64,000 bases of DNA, from positions 21,059,001-21,123,000 of the forward strand of contig NC_092183.1 of assembly GCF_043641665.1 (NCBI RefSeq). Direction: 5' to 3'. The position numbers were made by a program, and so were the translations under genes. This DNA comes from Enoplosus armatus. Taxonomy: Eukaryota > Chordata > Actinopteri > Centrarchiformes > Enoplosidae. Below the pieces are notes generated by a model, which worked only from the letters and a program-made list of their open reading frames with translations, ran no database searches and was not told the DNA's origin. Positions 24,930 through 39,900 of the stretch are shown piece by piece; the stretch's first letter is position 1, and each line of letters opens with the position of its first letter.

Positions 24930-27900
24930 ATGACCCGTTGGATTCCTACTAAAAAAGAGAAGTACGGAGTCGGTAAGTCCTCAAACGCAGCTGCGTGTGT
25001 TTTGCTAAGTGGAAAGCTCGCCGAGTGAACTCAGCAAGTCAACTAACTTCTGGGGGAAAGTTGGGGAAAGTTAGTTTCTGGCGACTTTTGTTGTCTTCTG
25101 TCGGGTTGAAACGCTGTAGCCCAGCTGGGTTCCACTGACCTTTCCTTTTTTTGCGCCAGGGAACTCGCTGTTTGCCCTCCTCGTTGTCCCAGGGGCTCTG
25201 GACATTTAATAGACGTAGTGAGACATTTGCTCTTATAACTGTCCGTAATAGGTGGTGAGGGAAAATGGAAGAGAGCCAAGAGTTCAATGAGCATACCAGT
25301 CGTTCTTGTGCTTAATCTCAGTGAGCTGACTTGTTGCAGTTTAAGCGAATTTAACTGAATCCTCGTTTTTGCTGGAAGGTCCCCTGAAGCCCCCTCAAGG
25401 ACCCCTGTAGGGCCCCACATGGGAGCCACTGCTGTGACTGTGTTGTATGCATGTCAGATCAGAGAATGTCATTTGCATAGACTTGCTCACTTGCTGACAC
25501 AGACCGAACTGTGTCTGTCTTCTGAGGCTATATCTTCCTTACAACTTTTTATAGTTTTGCCATTTTTCTATTTGGGCTGAAATAAGGTGTGGCCTCTGTC
25601 ACATTTATGTGTGTGTGTGTGTGTGTGTGTGTGTTTGTGTTTGTGTCCTGTTATCAGGTAGTCCTCCACGCCCTTTGGGCACATCAGCACAACTAGCAGG
25701 GTTACTGCAATGGCTTTATTGCCAGCGCAGGTCGGCAGGTCATTGGTTAGCGGACTGACTCACCACAGAATCTGTGCTTAAAGCTACAGACACTTTTACA
25801 GACCGTGTTTCCTGGTGTGCAGCAGATGTGTTACACCCTGCATGTGGGGGATAGTGAATACAGTGTACTCTTATGTGTGAATCAGAGCCCAGGGCTTAAA
25901 ATACCCCGGCTATCTGCTCTCACCTGGATCCTCTCGCTGACTCTATCCCAGGATTTAAAGCAGGTGTTCTTTGCTCTGTCGTGACTAAACACCCTTTTAG
26001 CCCACTGATTCAGGTGGGTATGGAGTGCTCTGCAGCACAAACACCCCCTCTCTTGGTTATATGTGACCTTGTTTTAGAAGTTGATGTTGAGGAATGTTTT
26101 GTGCTAATCCTTTTAGATCCCAGTATGGCATTCAAAACTGTTGCCCTGCATGATTGTGTAGACTGTGCCATTCTCCTGGCATTCGCCTCAGAAACAGGGC
26201 AGGAGTCAGTAACGCTGTACTTAATCCTTAAAATGCCAAGAGACCCTGTACAAGGTCTTAATTTTTAATCCGATTAGTCAACTCAGACTGTACCCAAATA
26301 CAGGCAACTACATTTTGGGATGAAACAAGAGATCGCAGGGTTTCTGATAATATCAGTGGTATCTTGCTAGTTTACAGGGAAATGTGGATAATATGGGGCT
26401 TAAGATATCACAATCTTTAATGGTGAATTTGTGACACCATCATAATAGGATGGCTTCCTAATTTTTACATCCTGAAGAGAAGCACTGCACTAGAGTCTCA
26501 AATGCAGCATTGAAAGAAGGACATGCACTCGTGCGCTCCCTGGTTAGTTTAATTTATGGCATCTATGTCTTTTTACATTATTTGCATCCACAATGACATC
26601 CCCAGGCTTTATTAGGTGTCAGGGCAAGGTCTCCTTAATGAGCAATCATGTAAATGCTTACATGGATTTTTAATAAAACCCCAGATAGAGCTGGCCATTT
26701 TTATTGTCAGCTTACATGAACAACATTCCACATTTGTGGCCAACTGATTCCCTCGTCGAATAACTGCATTCCAGGTGAGGGGGGAACTCCACTTTTTACA
26801 CATCAAAGTCTGTTTACAGGTCTTGTGGAGTACTACTGCATGTGAAAAAAGTTGTGTAAAGCCTTTCAGTGGCTCCAGAGGTAGCTGCGTGAAATATCAT
26901 GAACTACAAGACTACAAGATTGAAAATGCAAAAATGAATGAAATGAAATGAAAAAGGAGTTAGAAAGAAGTGAGTTTACCAGACCTTTGTAGCCCTCTTG
27001 TCATTGAAGCTTGAGTCTCTGTCCGAACTGGTGGCAGTTGAGTTGCATCGTGGGTAATGTCGGCGCCAGGATTTCACATTCTTTCATTCGTTCTGCTGCA
27101 TCGATTTTGATCCTTTTTTAAAAACTGTACATTGTGCGTCCCACCATGTTATGGGAGAGCAATGCTAAATCGGTGGCGCACTCTTTAAATATTTTTTTCC
27201 CTTTGTGTCTGATAGGATTATTCCACAAACAATTCAATACACTACTTGAAAATCCATAAACGCAGATCTGCTTCTACTCCTTCATTGAAAAGTCCATATC
27301 TTTGAATATTCAAATATGTTCCATTTAAAAAGTTAAACAGCTGGATGCAAGATGTCTCCTACTTCACTGTTGAGTACACTCTCGGTGTATGTTCAATGGA
27401 GGCGTCAGGTGTCCACATCGCACCTGAGTAAGCTGCATGTTGGGCCATGATTGGCTTCCAAGTAACAATAAGCAAAACACATTTTTGAGTGGAGGGGGAC
27501 TTTAATATATAATTGTTATAATTACTACATCTGATCCATCGCAGCAGACCCCTGGAGTTTACATGCTGTGTGTTTGTTTATTTATATATATATATATATA
27601 TATATGTAGTATAATAATGATTATAATGCCTTACAATTGCTTACAAGCAACACTCCTGCTGCCTGTAATCACCTCGAGTTTTCTTCAGGGAGCTGCCATT
27701 CAAGCCACTGAAGTCATAAAGACTGAGTTATGCCTGCTTTGACTGTGGTTGTGTGGAAAGGATGTCTCAGCCACAACTTGCGCTTTGCAATATTATGCAA
27801 TGAATAACAAACAAGTTTCCTCAAAATGATGAACAGCTTAAAGCTGTATTCTCTGCAGGTGTTACACGCTGCGTGGGCATCTTATTTGCAAAACAAACGT

Positions 27901-30900
27901 AAAGCTGTTGAGATTTTCAGCCTCCGTAGATCACAATCGATGCGTCCCTGTTTTCCCGTCTTGCAATGTCAAACCTGATTGCTGCCGGTGAGATAAGTGT
28001 TGACCTTGTTCTCCTCTGATGGACTGACCAGATGGTTGGTCACTCGTGACTTTTTTAAACTCAGACATAATTTGAGAGTTATTCTTTATGAACCTGGAGG
28101 AAGAAATTCAGATAAGGCAATTGTAATTTTCTTTCTGTTAAAAGTTGCAGCAGGGGTTTTTAACCAGAATTAAAAGATGAGCCCACACTGGTCTAATGTG
28201 ATCCTTTTTTGCACTATTAGCTTTGAACTTGAGAATTAACTTTCTGATTTATGGATAACCTATAAGGACTTATTAACTGGAGCACATTTTTAAGAACTGC
28301 AGATCGTTTCTGGCTGTCTAGACAGTAGAAGAAGGCAAAAGGCTTTTCCACCGAGGCCTTTATGTTTTGAAACGTCCTGCCTGAGGAGAATTGGCTCAGA
28401 AACAAACTTTAATAGACTTGCCTTTACCTAATGGCTCTTTGTACTTCTGCATACTTTGGTATCACTTGAAATTAGAGTTATAGAGATATATGATACTGAA
28501 TGGTAGCTTACTGAAGACCTTTTACAAATTCACAACATGAATCGTCATTTATTTAACACCTCTGTCTTCCATTGATTTTAAACTATAATACTACTGTTTT
28601 ATTATGATTATTTACATGTTTTCTATAGATTAGTCTGTAAAATGTTTTGCTTACAAGCTCTGCTGTGCAAGTGAAAGTTATGGTTGTCATTTTTGTTAAA
28701 TCAGAGTCTGTTTGTGCAGCATGGCTTATGTCTGCCCCATTACTGCCGTTATTATTTCATTTCTTTCATACTGAGAATCAGAATGAACTCAGTGGACCTA
28801 TTTTTCTGTACAATTGTGTGTTCAAGGATTGGTTGCTAGACTGTATCTTGCATGATTTTCTTTTCGCTTGTTTTATTTGTTTGTGAGTTACATCATGGCC
28901 GTAACTTGGAGTAGTTGTTGTTTATGTTTGGCTTTCACACACAGTCCGTGGTGAGAACAATAGATTCTCATCGAATTGTGTTAAGTTTGATGAGCTGCCA
29001 GCAGCTGCTCAAACAGTTCAGCCGGGCTGTTCTTTAATTGTTGGCTAATCCACTCATATGATAAATCATTTAGGGTGAATCAGGCTCACTTTGATTTAGA
29101 ATGAGTATGCGCGTCAACTTGAACCTACACTGACGGAGGTTTTATTGGAATTTACAGCAGCAGCCACAGCCTCAGTATTTCAGGTTTAAGAGGAAGGCAG
29201 TGCATCTCAGATTTGTACAGATGAGCTGTGCTGCCAAGGCCCAGACTGTTGCCTTTAGTTTAGACAGTGTGGCATCACAACACGCTCAACTGGGTTCCTG
29301 CCATTGGCGCATTGCCATGCTGTTGCCATGCCCGGACACTGTGTCAAGTTGGTGAATGGACCATTGTCACTCTCGGCATGACCAGAGGCAGATGTCATTT
29401 CTTCAGCGCACGTTTCATTCGATATTTTTCAGGCTGCACAAATAATTTCCTGGTGAAAACAAACTCTCATCTTGAGAATTCACACTACATCACTAACTTC
29501 TCTTTGAATGAAACAACACAATATGTTGCCATGTTAGCTCTGAAGGCCTGAACCCTCTGCTTATATGTGAGGAAATTCAGAAGGGGAAAAGTGTCCTTGG
29601 CACTACAGTGTCTCTGAACCCGTCTAGGTTTCAGTGTTTGTTTTCCTCACGGGAAGACGTCGTTCGCATGAACCTGTGCAGGTGATATCCTGACACAGCC
29701 GGCATGGGTCTAACTTAAAATTTTAAGAGCCCATGGGCTGGTTACACAAACACAGTCATAGACTACAAACTGATTCCCTGTGGAGTTGTCTGTTGGGGAA
29801 AATGTGTTTTCTGTAAAGCTAGAAAAGTCAATCAGTTAGGCGGAAGTCTCGGAGAGAGAAGGGTAGTCACATTCAGTCAAGTCAAGATTTGGTATTCAGA
29901 CTGAGGTGTGATAAGCTGAGCCAGTTGAAGCGTGCTGTGAAATCTAGCCTCTAGCAACAAGCATTATCACCATGCAAGTCAGGGCAGAGCTCTGCTCATA
30001 GTTCCTCTATCTCACTATGAGAAAGAGTGGCTGCGCGCTGTTGCTGCTCCCTCAAGTCATGACAAAGACCTTTGCTACAGTATTGTTTACCAAGGTTTCT
30101 CTTTTGCAACGTCTGCCTGGTTTTGTGTGCGTGTACGTCCGTGCATCTGCCTGTGATTTGCGCGCGCAGACGTATTCTTGTGTGATCCCTCCCATACGTG
30201 TCCTGGTTAGAGAGTTACAAAGGAAAGACAGGAGTCGCCTCCAGGAAAGCTGTTAGGTTAATAAACTGAGTGTGGGGAAGGGCAGGGCTCGCAGGTGAGC
30301 CAGCTGGCAGAAACACAACCTGACTATTGACCAAAGGCTGCATTGGTATGACGATATCACAACTGTGGAGGATGTGATGCTATCGCTCTGCGCCTCACTT
30401 TTGACGCTGAAGCTACCTGCTGCAGCACAGTCCCATTTACTGGAACGTTAAACACAGCCTCGGGGCATCTGTTTCAATTAAGAATCGTCAAATGCTTTAA
30501 AAGTTTGAGTCACAGTTCTGCTGCACAAACACACAAGCCGGCTGTTAGAAAAGAGCAGTAAAATGAGGAATAAATCAAAGATCAAGATCCTCTATGCTTG
30601 CGATGCCAAGTTCTGTGACAAGGAGGGTGAATTGGTTTCTTTTTCCTGGGAGAAACTAAAAACCTCTGATCCAGAACTTTTTTTAAAAGCAGACTTGCTC
30701 CTCTGTGCAATGAGTGATAGAAAAGGGATTTGGGGTTTTCTCTTAATCCACTGGACCTTGAGGAGGAACAAAACTCGTCAGTCAAACTGTCGGGCAAAGT
30801 CTTTTCTTTGTTAACAGTTTTTTATTGAATGTTGTGTGTTTCTCATAATGAGACGGTCCCGTTTCGTCCTTCAGCAATCTACAATTATGATCCCAGCGGA

Positions 30901-33900
30901 GAGCAGGAGCTGTGTCTTCAGGTGGGGGACACGGTGCACATACTTGAGAAATTGGAAGGTGAGTGAGCCTGAATGCACAACAGGCCCCGACGTGTCCCTC
31001 TTTTCCTTCTCTAAAGCATGCTGGCACAGGAACTTAAATGAAATGTTAAACTAACCGGCGCTCAATATGCCACGCATAATAATGCAAATAAGTCTACCAC
31101 AATGTCCTGACAGGGTGGGCTGTCATCACTCCTGTCTCCTGTCCACTGCCTCTCCCTCACTGTAACATCTTTCTCTATCAATTTATATTTCCTCAGGCTG
31201 GTATAGGGGCTACGCGCTACGCAAGAAATCACACAAGGTAATGGCGTCATTAGCAGTCCTGTAGCCTATGCTGTGGTGTGTTTGTGTGTGTGTGTGTGTG
31301 TATATTGATATTACCTCATTGTTTCCTCAGGGAATATTCCCAGCGTCCTACATCCACTTAAAGGAGGCCACGGTTGAGGGAACAGGGTGAGATCACATAT
31401 CAGTAAACATATCATCGTGATGATAATCCACTTTGCTTTTGGTTTGCCGCTTTGCCATGTCATTTTCCAATAACATAGCAGTGCACTTGCAATTATCATA
31501 AGTGAGGATTCAGTAATGCTTTTCCTGGCTGTGTAGAGGAAACCATCCCAACTATTTATCATGTATAGAAATGCACTTGAGTCCGTCCAAATGATATGAC
31601 CTGATCTGTGAGTGATGAGCCACTTTTCCAATATCTTATTATTCTCTTCTTGTGGCTGGTAGCCAGCAGGAAATAATTATTCCAGCAGATTTACCCCTGG
31701 TGCTGGAGCTCGGGGCTACTCTGAGGGAATGGGCACAGATATGGCACAAGCTCTACGTGGTATGTGTAGACTGCCTCTCTCTTATCAGGCTCTCTGTTTC
31801 CTGTACACCCCTCTGATTCGCACAACTTTGGCTCATTTTTGCTTTTGTTTCATCCCTCTGAAGGATGTATTGTTATAAGTGTAGACATGTTTATCTGACA
31901 GGCGAACAAGACAGCCCTGTTCAGGGGGGTTCAGCAGATGGCCTACAGCCTCATCGAATATCGATCTCAGATAGTGTCGGGAACGCTGCCTAAGGATGAC
32001 CTTGTGGAGCTCAGAAAGAAAGTCACCGCAAAGATTGATTATGGAAACCGGTATGAAGCCTTATTGTACTGCAATGAAATGCCTTGTGACATAAACACCA
32101 TTGTAAAGTTTTATTTGCTCTGTAAACTCGACTGATGCTGTTTGATTCTCTGCGCTGCCCAGGATTCTGGGTTTGGACCTGGTGGTGCGAGATGAAGCAG
32201 GAAACACGCTGGATCCTGACTGGACCAGTACGGTCAGTCTGTTCCGAGCACACGAGATCGCTTCCCGCAGTGTCGATGACAGGATACAAGAAGAGAAGGC
32301 ACGATACTGATTTGTCCACACAGTCACTTTTCTTTTCCGTAGTAGCTGTCCATTTCAAATAACACCTGTGTCCATGTACTGCCCGGGCGGGGCCTTTCTT
32401 TCCTGCAGACGCGGCTACAAAACCTGGAAATGAGGCGACAGACCCTGTTCAGTACAGTGCACACCTACAGTCTACTCATGAACCTGAAGAACTTTGTCTG
32501 CAACATTGGAGAAGATGCTGAGCTGCTCATGTCTCTGTATGACCCCGACCAGTCTGAATTCATCAGGTTTGCTCCTCACTTTTCTCTTAATTCCACACTT
32601 AAGTATCGAGCTGAGGTTACTCGTCAATTTGGGCTCAATAAATCTTGTCAGGTAATTTCAGTTGCAAGCAGCAAGTCGTTTAAGTCATTGTTATTGTAGG
32701 TTTTGTTGCGTTGCTCCAAAAAATGTCAAACTCTTTTGAAGAGTCGCAGGCCACAGAATCACATTTTTGAACCCAGCAAACAGAAAATATTTAGCAAGTC
32801 AAAATGTCCACCATGTGAAAGGTCCATAGGGATCAACAGACGTTTACATTGTCACTATTCAAAATGTGCAAGCGTTGTTGAATTTTCTTGACACTTTGAT
32901 CAGATAAAACAGATAAAATAATGCAGAGTTTTTACATTAGTTACACTTTTCTATTTCTCCCGATGCCTCTGACAATGTGAAATCTGATTCTTCTTCAAAT
33001 TCATGCAGCGAGAACTTCCTGGTGCGCTGGGACAGTATGGGGATGCCTAAAGAAATTGAAAAACTCAACAACCTGCCAGCGCTATTCACGGTAACTGAAT
33101 CCCAACCCACTGACTGCACTCCCTCTGCTTCGGATTTAAACCATCCAAACGCTGCCTGAAATCTGTGACAAAGAAGACAATTTGCTCCTGGATCGCTCCT
33201 AATTTACCACAAGTTTCACTGAATGCCTCACATTCACGGCACGTCTTTGAAAATTTGAATACATTTGCCTGCATTATTATGCTGCTGTTTATGCTAACGA
33301 CACAGTCAGCAGTTCCCTGCAAACATGTCATTGTGTTAATCGGCGTGTGTGCCACCAGGAATTAGTGGTTCAGAATGTGACAAAACCACATTCATCAATG
33401 CAAAGAGCTGAAATTTTGTCGTTATATTTACTTCCTCAAAGCACACAAGTCAAGACTGCTTTGACTTAAAAAAAAAAAAAAACATCCATAGAAAAATAAA
33501 CGGAAAGGTGATATGAGGGTTTTACTGCGTGCTTTCATCCTGTAATATTTGCCATCTGGTCTACAGCTCCGGCCGTATGAATGCACACAGTGACAGGCTG
33601 GTGATACAGACAGTCCTCTGCCTTTTATATGCAATGCACCTTAGCACTCAGTATGCCATAATAAATCATCTTTGTGGTTGTCCTTTTGCGTCCAGGATCT
33701 GAGCAGCAGTGACTTGATGAGGCAGCGACTCTTCCTGGTGTGTCAGATCATCAGAGTGGGCAGCATGGAGCTCAAAGAGGGCAAGAAACACACTGGAGGA
33801 CTGAGGAGGCCGTTTGGTGTGGCGGGTGAGCTACTTTTCAAGTGCCTTAATATTTGTTTGAGCAATACAAAAGTCAATTCAACAAAAAATGTCTTTCCTC

Positions 33901-36900
33901 TCTGGTGCTTTAGTTGCTTGAATGGTTCTGTCGAGGTGTAAAAATGAAGGATCCATGTACTGAATGAAATGGGAACACCTGCTTCCTGACCTAGAAAATG
34001 CCTCCACTCTGCCTTGGCAAAGGAGTCGGTGGAAATTGGTTTAGCACCCGTCTTTTTGTTTTTGGCCAGATGATTAGTGGATTTGATGAGGAATGGTTTC
34101 CTCTGCTGTTCCAGCAAATGGACTGAAACCAGAGTCAGAAAGAACGTCTAACTCAGAAGTCACATTATTCTTAGCCAGGAAAAAAAAAAAAGAAAGGAAA
34201 AAACAAACACTTTAGGAAAAGAACTGGGTGGAATGAACAATTCAGAGGCATTAGCAAGCTGGAGATCAAGAACCCTCAATCTGTTTCACTATGCTGGCTG
34301 TCTGCCGTGCCAGGCAACAGGTGAGTGAGATCCAGCACCTGGCTCAGCTTCTGTTTTTAAAAGTAGAAAATACAGCAGAGTTATGGTGAGCAAATTAACT
34401 TTTAGAACTATAAAAACTCGGAAATTCCTATTTTGCTGTGGTTTTTGCAATAACTAAAAAAAATTGCACCGTCCATCCTTGACAGCAGCCTTACTGTGAT
34501 GTTCCCTGTGTCATTGCAGTGATGGACGTCACAGATATCGCCCATGGCAAAACAGACGATGAGGATAAACAGCATTTCATCCCTTTTCAGCAGTGAGTCT
34601 TTTGGTGTTGTCACACTTCTTATGCTGTTAACAGGCTCATCCTTGTTTTCTAACATTACACCATTGAGCACAAATAATGGGAATGAATTTGAATAGGACG
34701 CGAGTTATATTTGCTTACTGTGTTCCATCACATCTTTTTCAAGGATGCAATTCAACTTTTCCTATGTCGCATTTCAAGGACAAATAAAAAAAAAAAAAAA
34801 AACTTTTTGCAACCCTGAGTGTTAGCTCTCACGGGGATCCTAGATGGAGGAGCTCCAAAAATATCTTGACTGATTCTTGACATCTAAACCAACATTTTGT
34901 TGGGTTTAACCTTTATTTGTCTCTTCTCGCTGTGTCACAGTTCACTGCGTGTTGTTGAAGAGGTACAGTCAAAAAAATATGTTTTTGTGGGATCGAGTAG
35001 TTATCAGGACTCATCAAATGTGTGGCTGCTTATTTTTGTCATTAAATGTCGGTTTTTAATTACATTTTTCAAGCGTAGTTTGCACACGTGATGTTTCCTA
35101 AGTAAACGTTTCCTGCAATTTTCTGCTCTTCAGTAAATGCTGGTTCTCTGAAGCCTCTTTCACACATAGTTCCCAGTAAATTACTGGGACAACATTTCAG
35201 TGATTTTCACTATTCACACGTACTTGTCTCTGCACACGACCCCATGCAGGAAATGTTCCTGAACATGTCAGGGACAGACTACATGTGTGAAAGGCGTTTA
35301 AATGTGTACCTCACAAAAGACAAATTGTAACATAGAACAACCTGTTAAGCTTTGCAGCCTCGACAAATGACTTTATTTTATTAACGCTGAGTGGCTTATT
35401 TGCCACTGGTAATCATGAACTGGATAATTACAAATTAATAACAAAAAGGTCACGCTAAATTAATTTTACAATGAACAATGGAAAATATTTTTCTATGACT
35501 GAAATAACAGAACACCGAATGCTGATTTTTCAGTCGCTTAAGCACATTTTCTGAAACAGCGCTCCCTAAACATTAAGTGCAATTACCACATCAATCCATA
35601 CAGTCCACGCTAAAGACGCTAAATTGTCCAGTGACATTTTGATTCTGTATTATATTTCTCATTTAGACTCACAAACAGGAAGACACACCGTGAAGTCCAA
35701 TATATCCTCGACAGCCAACTGAATGGTATTCATCAAAACTCAAATGCAATGCCAGTTTCAACAAATTGTCTACACTGTTAACCTCTAGTCACAGATTCCT
35801 CCTAGCAGTAATGCTAATATAGCATTGTACAGTACAGCAATCGATACAACAGGCCAATGCAAATCAGGAACTATCGTAAAAATGCTCCTGCCCGGCCACA
35901 TTTCACCTACCTGACATCTGATATTTCCTCTTCCAACACACAAAATCCTTTTTGGCATTCCTTTTGACACCTTCCTCGATGTCTCTGCTGTGACGTCCAC
36001 ACAAGCAACATGTAGACTCTGTCCTCCCTCTGTCACTGACCGACCCACTGCAGTATACTTAAGACATATTCACTTCTGTATGAGCGACTTGTTGTTCCGC
36101 TGTGACGTGTGTGTCGTCCATATTCAGTAAGAGTTGTACAGAAAACTCTGTTTCACCCCATGTGGGATAAATATGTTTGAGTTGCACCTGTAAACTAATT
36201 TAGACAACGTGGTAAGTTGCACAAAAAAAATCAAATCAAGGTTTGACATTTTATCTACGGCACTGTCTAAACTAAGATGGTGAATGTTAGCATTTAGCTT
36301 AAAGTGCAACCCCAAGACAATACCAAATTATTGTGATGAATGAAACATTTCAGTTGGCCGAAATATTGTGCATGTGAGGATTTCCATAATGAGCATGTTG
36401 ATGGACATGTCTGACGGTTTCACAGCTCATTAGAGAGGCCGTGTAATCCAATTTGGTCACCAAGACTTATTGATGCACCGCTGGATATTTGTACGTGTAC
36501 AGTGCATTTGAATTCTGTATGAAAGCAACGAGAAGACGGTAATGACATGAGTTTTTACTGCTACTTTTTAAATAATAAACATAAATAAACACACACATAT
36601 GAGTCTTGTAAAGTAGAGAGTGCAAACTCAGTGTAGTACTAGTACTTTGTTACTTTGCTCTGTGGTTGTCACTTGAGGTAAGTGGGGTGTCGAGAGGGAT
36701 AATGTGCCTCTTGTCAAGAGATCCCCGAAGGCCTCACATTGCCTTTGCAGCTCCTCTGTCCATGTGTTTGTCACCTGTCAGAGATGCTGGCAGCTGATTT
36801 TTCTCTTACTCAACCCTATACTTCTCTCCCAGGATCGCCATGGAAACCTACATCCGTCAGAGGCAGCTCATCATGTCTCCGCTCATCCCGTCACGAGTCA

Positions 36901-39900
36901 TAGGAGAGAACGAGCCGCTCACTGCTGTCTTCAACAAAGTCATTGCCACGCGGGAGGTCAATCACAAAGGCCAGGGTAATATGAAGTGCTCACAGACAGT
37001 GTGTCCCCCTGTGATTTCAGAGGGTCGCTCTAAATTGACCTTTTTGTTTTGAGGGAAATAAATGATGTGTGAGGGGTCTACAGGGTGTGTCCTTTCAGTG
37101 TCTGCCTCATTGAATTTCTTTACATGTTTGCTGGCAGGGCTGTTTGTGACCCTGAAGCTCCTCCCAGGGGATCTTGCCCAAGTCAGGAAGGACTACCCCC
37201 ACTTTGTGGACCGCAGCACGGCTATCGTCAGGAAAATGGGCTTTCCAGAAATCATCCTCCCAGGTGGATTACAGTCTTTGTTGCTGGGCATTGCTCTACA
37301 TATGCCATGGTCGTGTTCATTTTAATTGCTTACAATGCCGTGAGAAGGGTTCATAAATTCTCGGCACATCCACCTGATCATCTGTTGTCCTTTCTCCAGG
37401 AAACGTGAGGAATGATATTTACGTAACCTTGCTGCAGGGAGAGTTTGACCGTGGTAAAAAGAAGACCCCCAAAAATGTAGAGGTCATACTGTGTGTGCAC
37501 GATGATGAAGGCAATCCCATGGAGGTAAAATAGACCAGTGAATGCAACAAATGATCTTCATTTAGCTTTTCAAACTTATGTAACTAACTGTGCTGGCATC
37601 ATCTTATTATACTGATGTGATTTTGCTGTAAATATTGTACTTTTTAGCCGTGCTAGCATCGTGGCTGTATGGAAAGCTACGTCGAGGGGTCGGCCCGTCA
37701 CTTTGGCCCCATGGAATTTTGTTCCAACATTAGTGGTCCCCAGATTATGACTTTGGCGATTCCCTGACTTGACAGGTTGACATTTGTGGTTTTAAGTGAA
37801 ATCTCTTAAGTGTCAACAGCTGTAGGATGGATGACATAAAGTTTGGTACACACATTCATATCCCTCTCAGGATGAATTGAATGAATGAAGTCTGGTGATC
37901 CCCTGATTTTTCCTCTTGTGCTATTATCAGTCAAAGTCAAAATTTCCACTTGTCCGATACTTTGGCTTGTGTCTAGATATCTGCAAAACGAATGACATTC
38001 CCATCAGCCTCAGTTGTACGTTGCGTTTAGTGGTTTATGTATTGCTTTTTTTTTTGTCAAAGCTGATCTAAACGCATCAAAGAGCAAATTCATATGGTTC
38101 CTGTCATGTAAAATAATCTCCTTCCTTAAAATTTCTATAGAAAGCGATATTTCCCGGGGCGGGTTATGATGGCATCACCGAGTACAAGTCTGTCATTTAC
38201 TACCAGGTGAAGCAGCCATGTTGGAATGAAACCGTGAAGGTAAGCTCAAGTCAAGGACCCACCTTTGCAGCTCTGTGCTTTCAGCATGATATCTCATGTT
38301 CTCTCATTAGTTTTTCAAATGGATTTACTGCGGCTCGATACAATGAAATAATCTTCTGGGGAAGATATCAGCACAGAATGTGTTACTCATACAAATCTCC
38401 CACCAGATAGCATTTCTTCCATATGTATAATCCTGTATTCACACTCTCCTTAATTCCCCTGACTTTTCTCTCCTTCCTGCAAGGTGACAATTCCCATTGA
38501 AGATGTGTGCCGCTGTCACCTGAGGGTGATGTTTCGACACCGATCCTCCCAGGACTGTGAGTGACTGTGCCTTATTTGTATGACAAACGCCCGCATGTAA
38601 TCCTGCCACCATGTTAAATACAGCTTATGCTCCTTTGTATCCTTCAGCTCGGGACAAATCGGAGAAGCCCTTTGGTATGGCCTTCGTCCGGCTCATGAGA
38701 GGAGACGGGACCACACTAAAAGATGGCAGGCATGAACTTATCGTCTATAAGGTACTGTGGCAGGATTGTGGTTTTGTATTTTGATTTTGTATGAAATTTA
38801 ATTCACCGCACTTCTCTTTTTATAAGCAGGAGATTTTATCCAATTACACAAAAATCGGTGTCTCGAATAGCTGACAGGGGGTAGATGGATTATGCATGAG
38901 TATCTCCTCAATCAATAAATATGAAATTAGACTTCCATCGATCAATATGCTTCACGATTCATTCCTTATTTTATGAATTTCTTAGGTTGATGTGAAAAAG
39001 GCCGAGGATGCAAAGGTTTATCTCACCTTGCCAGCGACCTGGACTGAAGTGGAGGAAAAGGAGAAGCAGACGGGGAAGCAGTTCCACCATTCGGGAGTGA
39101 TTCCTGTGACCAAAGACAGCTTCCAGATCGCCTCGCTCACCTGCTCCACTAAACTCACTCAGAACGGTACAGAAGGGCACCCTTTCTATGTTTCCCCACT
39201 CTGCGATAATTAAAAGATGTCCTGTCACAAGTCATCTTTAAGAAATGACGCAGACTCCACAGCAGATAGAGGTGCAGTGCCACCATCGTTTCCTCCCCCC
39301 CAGATTGCTTCGAAATTAATTAAGCTGATCTGTGTTGGCAATATTTTGCTGATGTGTTGAGGTTGATTGATGTAGATCTAATTAGGTTTATATTGAAATT
39401 TCAGGCTTTTAACGCAAGTATCTTAACTGATGTTGTAGCAGAGGAGGTGTTGCTCCCACTGAATGCATACTGATGTGTCCATGTTTTTCCAGTGGATTTA
39501 CTTGGCCTGTTGAACTGGAGGTCTAACCCTGAGGATCTGGACCAGATTCTGCAGAGGCTGATGGAGGTCGAGGGAGGGGAGATTGTCAAAGTGAGTTCTC
39601 TTTGTGTCACGAATGCTGCACTAAATATTTAATATGCTGCTAAATTTTATAGATGCTGCATAATGTCCTTCAAATGGCACTTTTGTAACAGGTTTCTGTT
39701 TTGTGCACAGTTTCTCCAGGACACTCTTGATGCCCTATTCAACATCATGATGGAGACCTCAGAAAAGGACACATATGATACTCTGGTGTTCAATGCCTTG
39801 GTTAGTTTTTTGTCACGCCATAGTGTCAATGGGTGATAACTTATACCTATATCTATATGTATACGCATACACATATACACATATATATGTATGTATGTAT

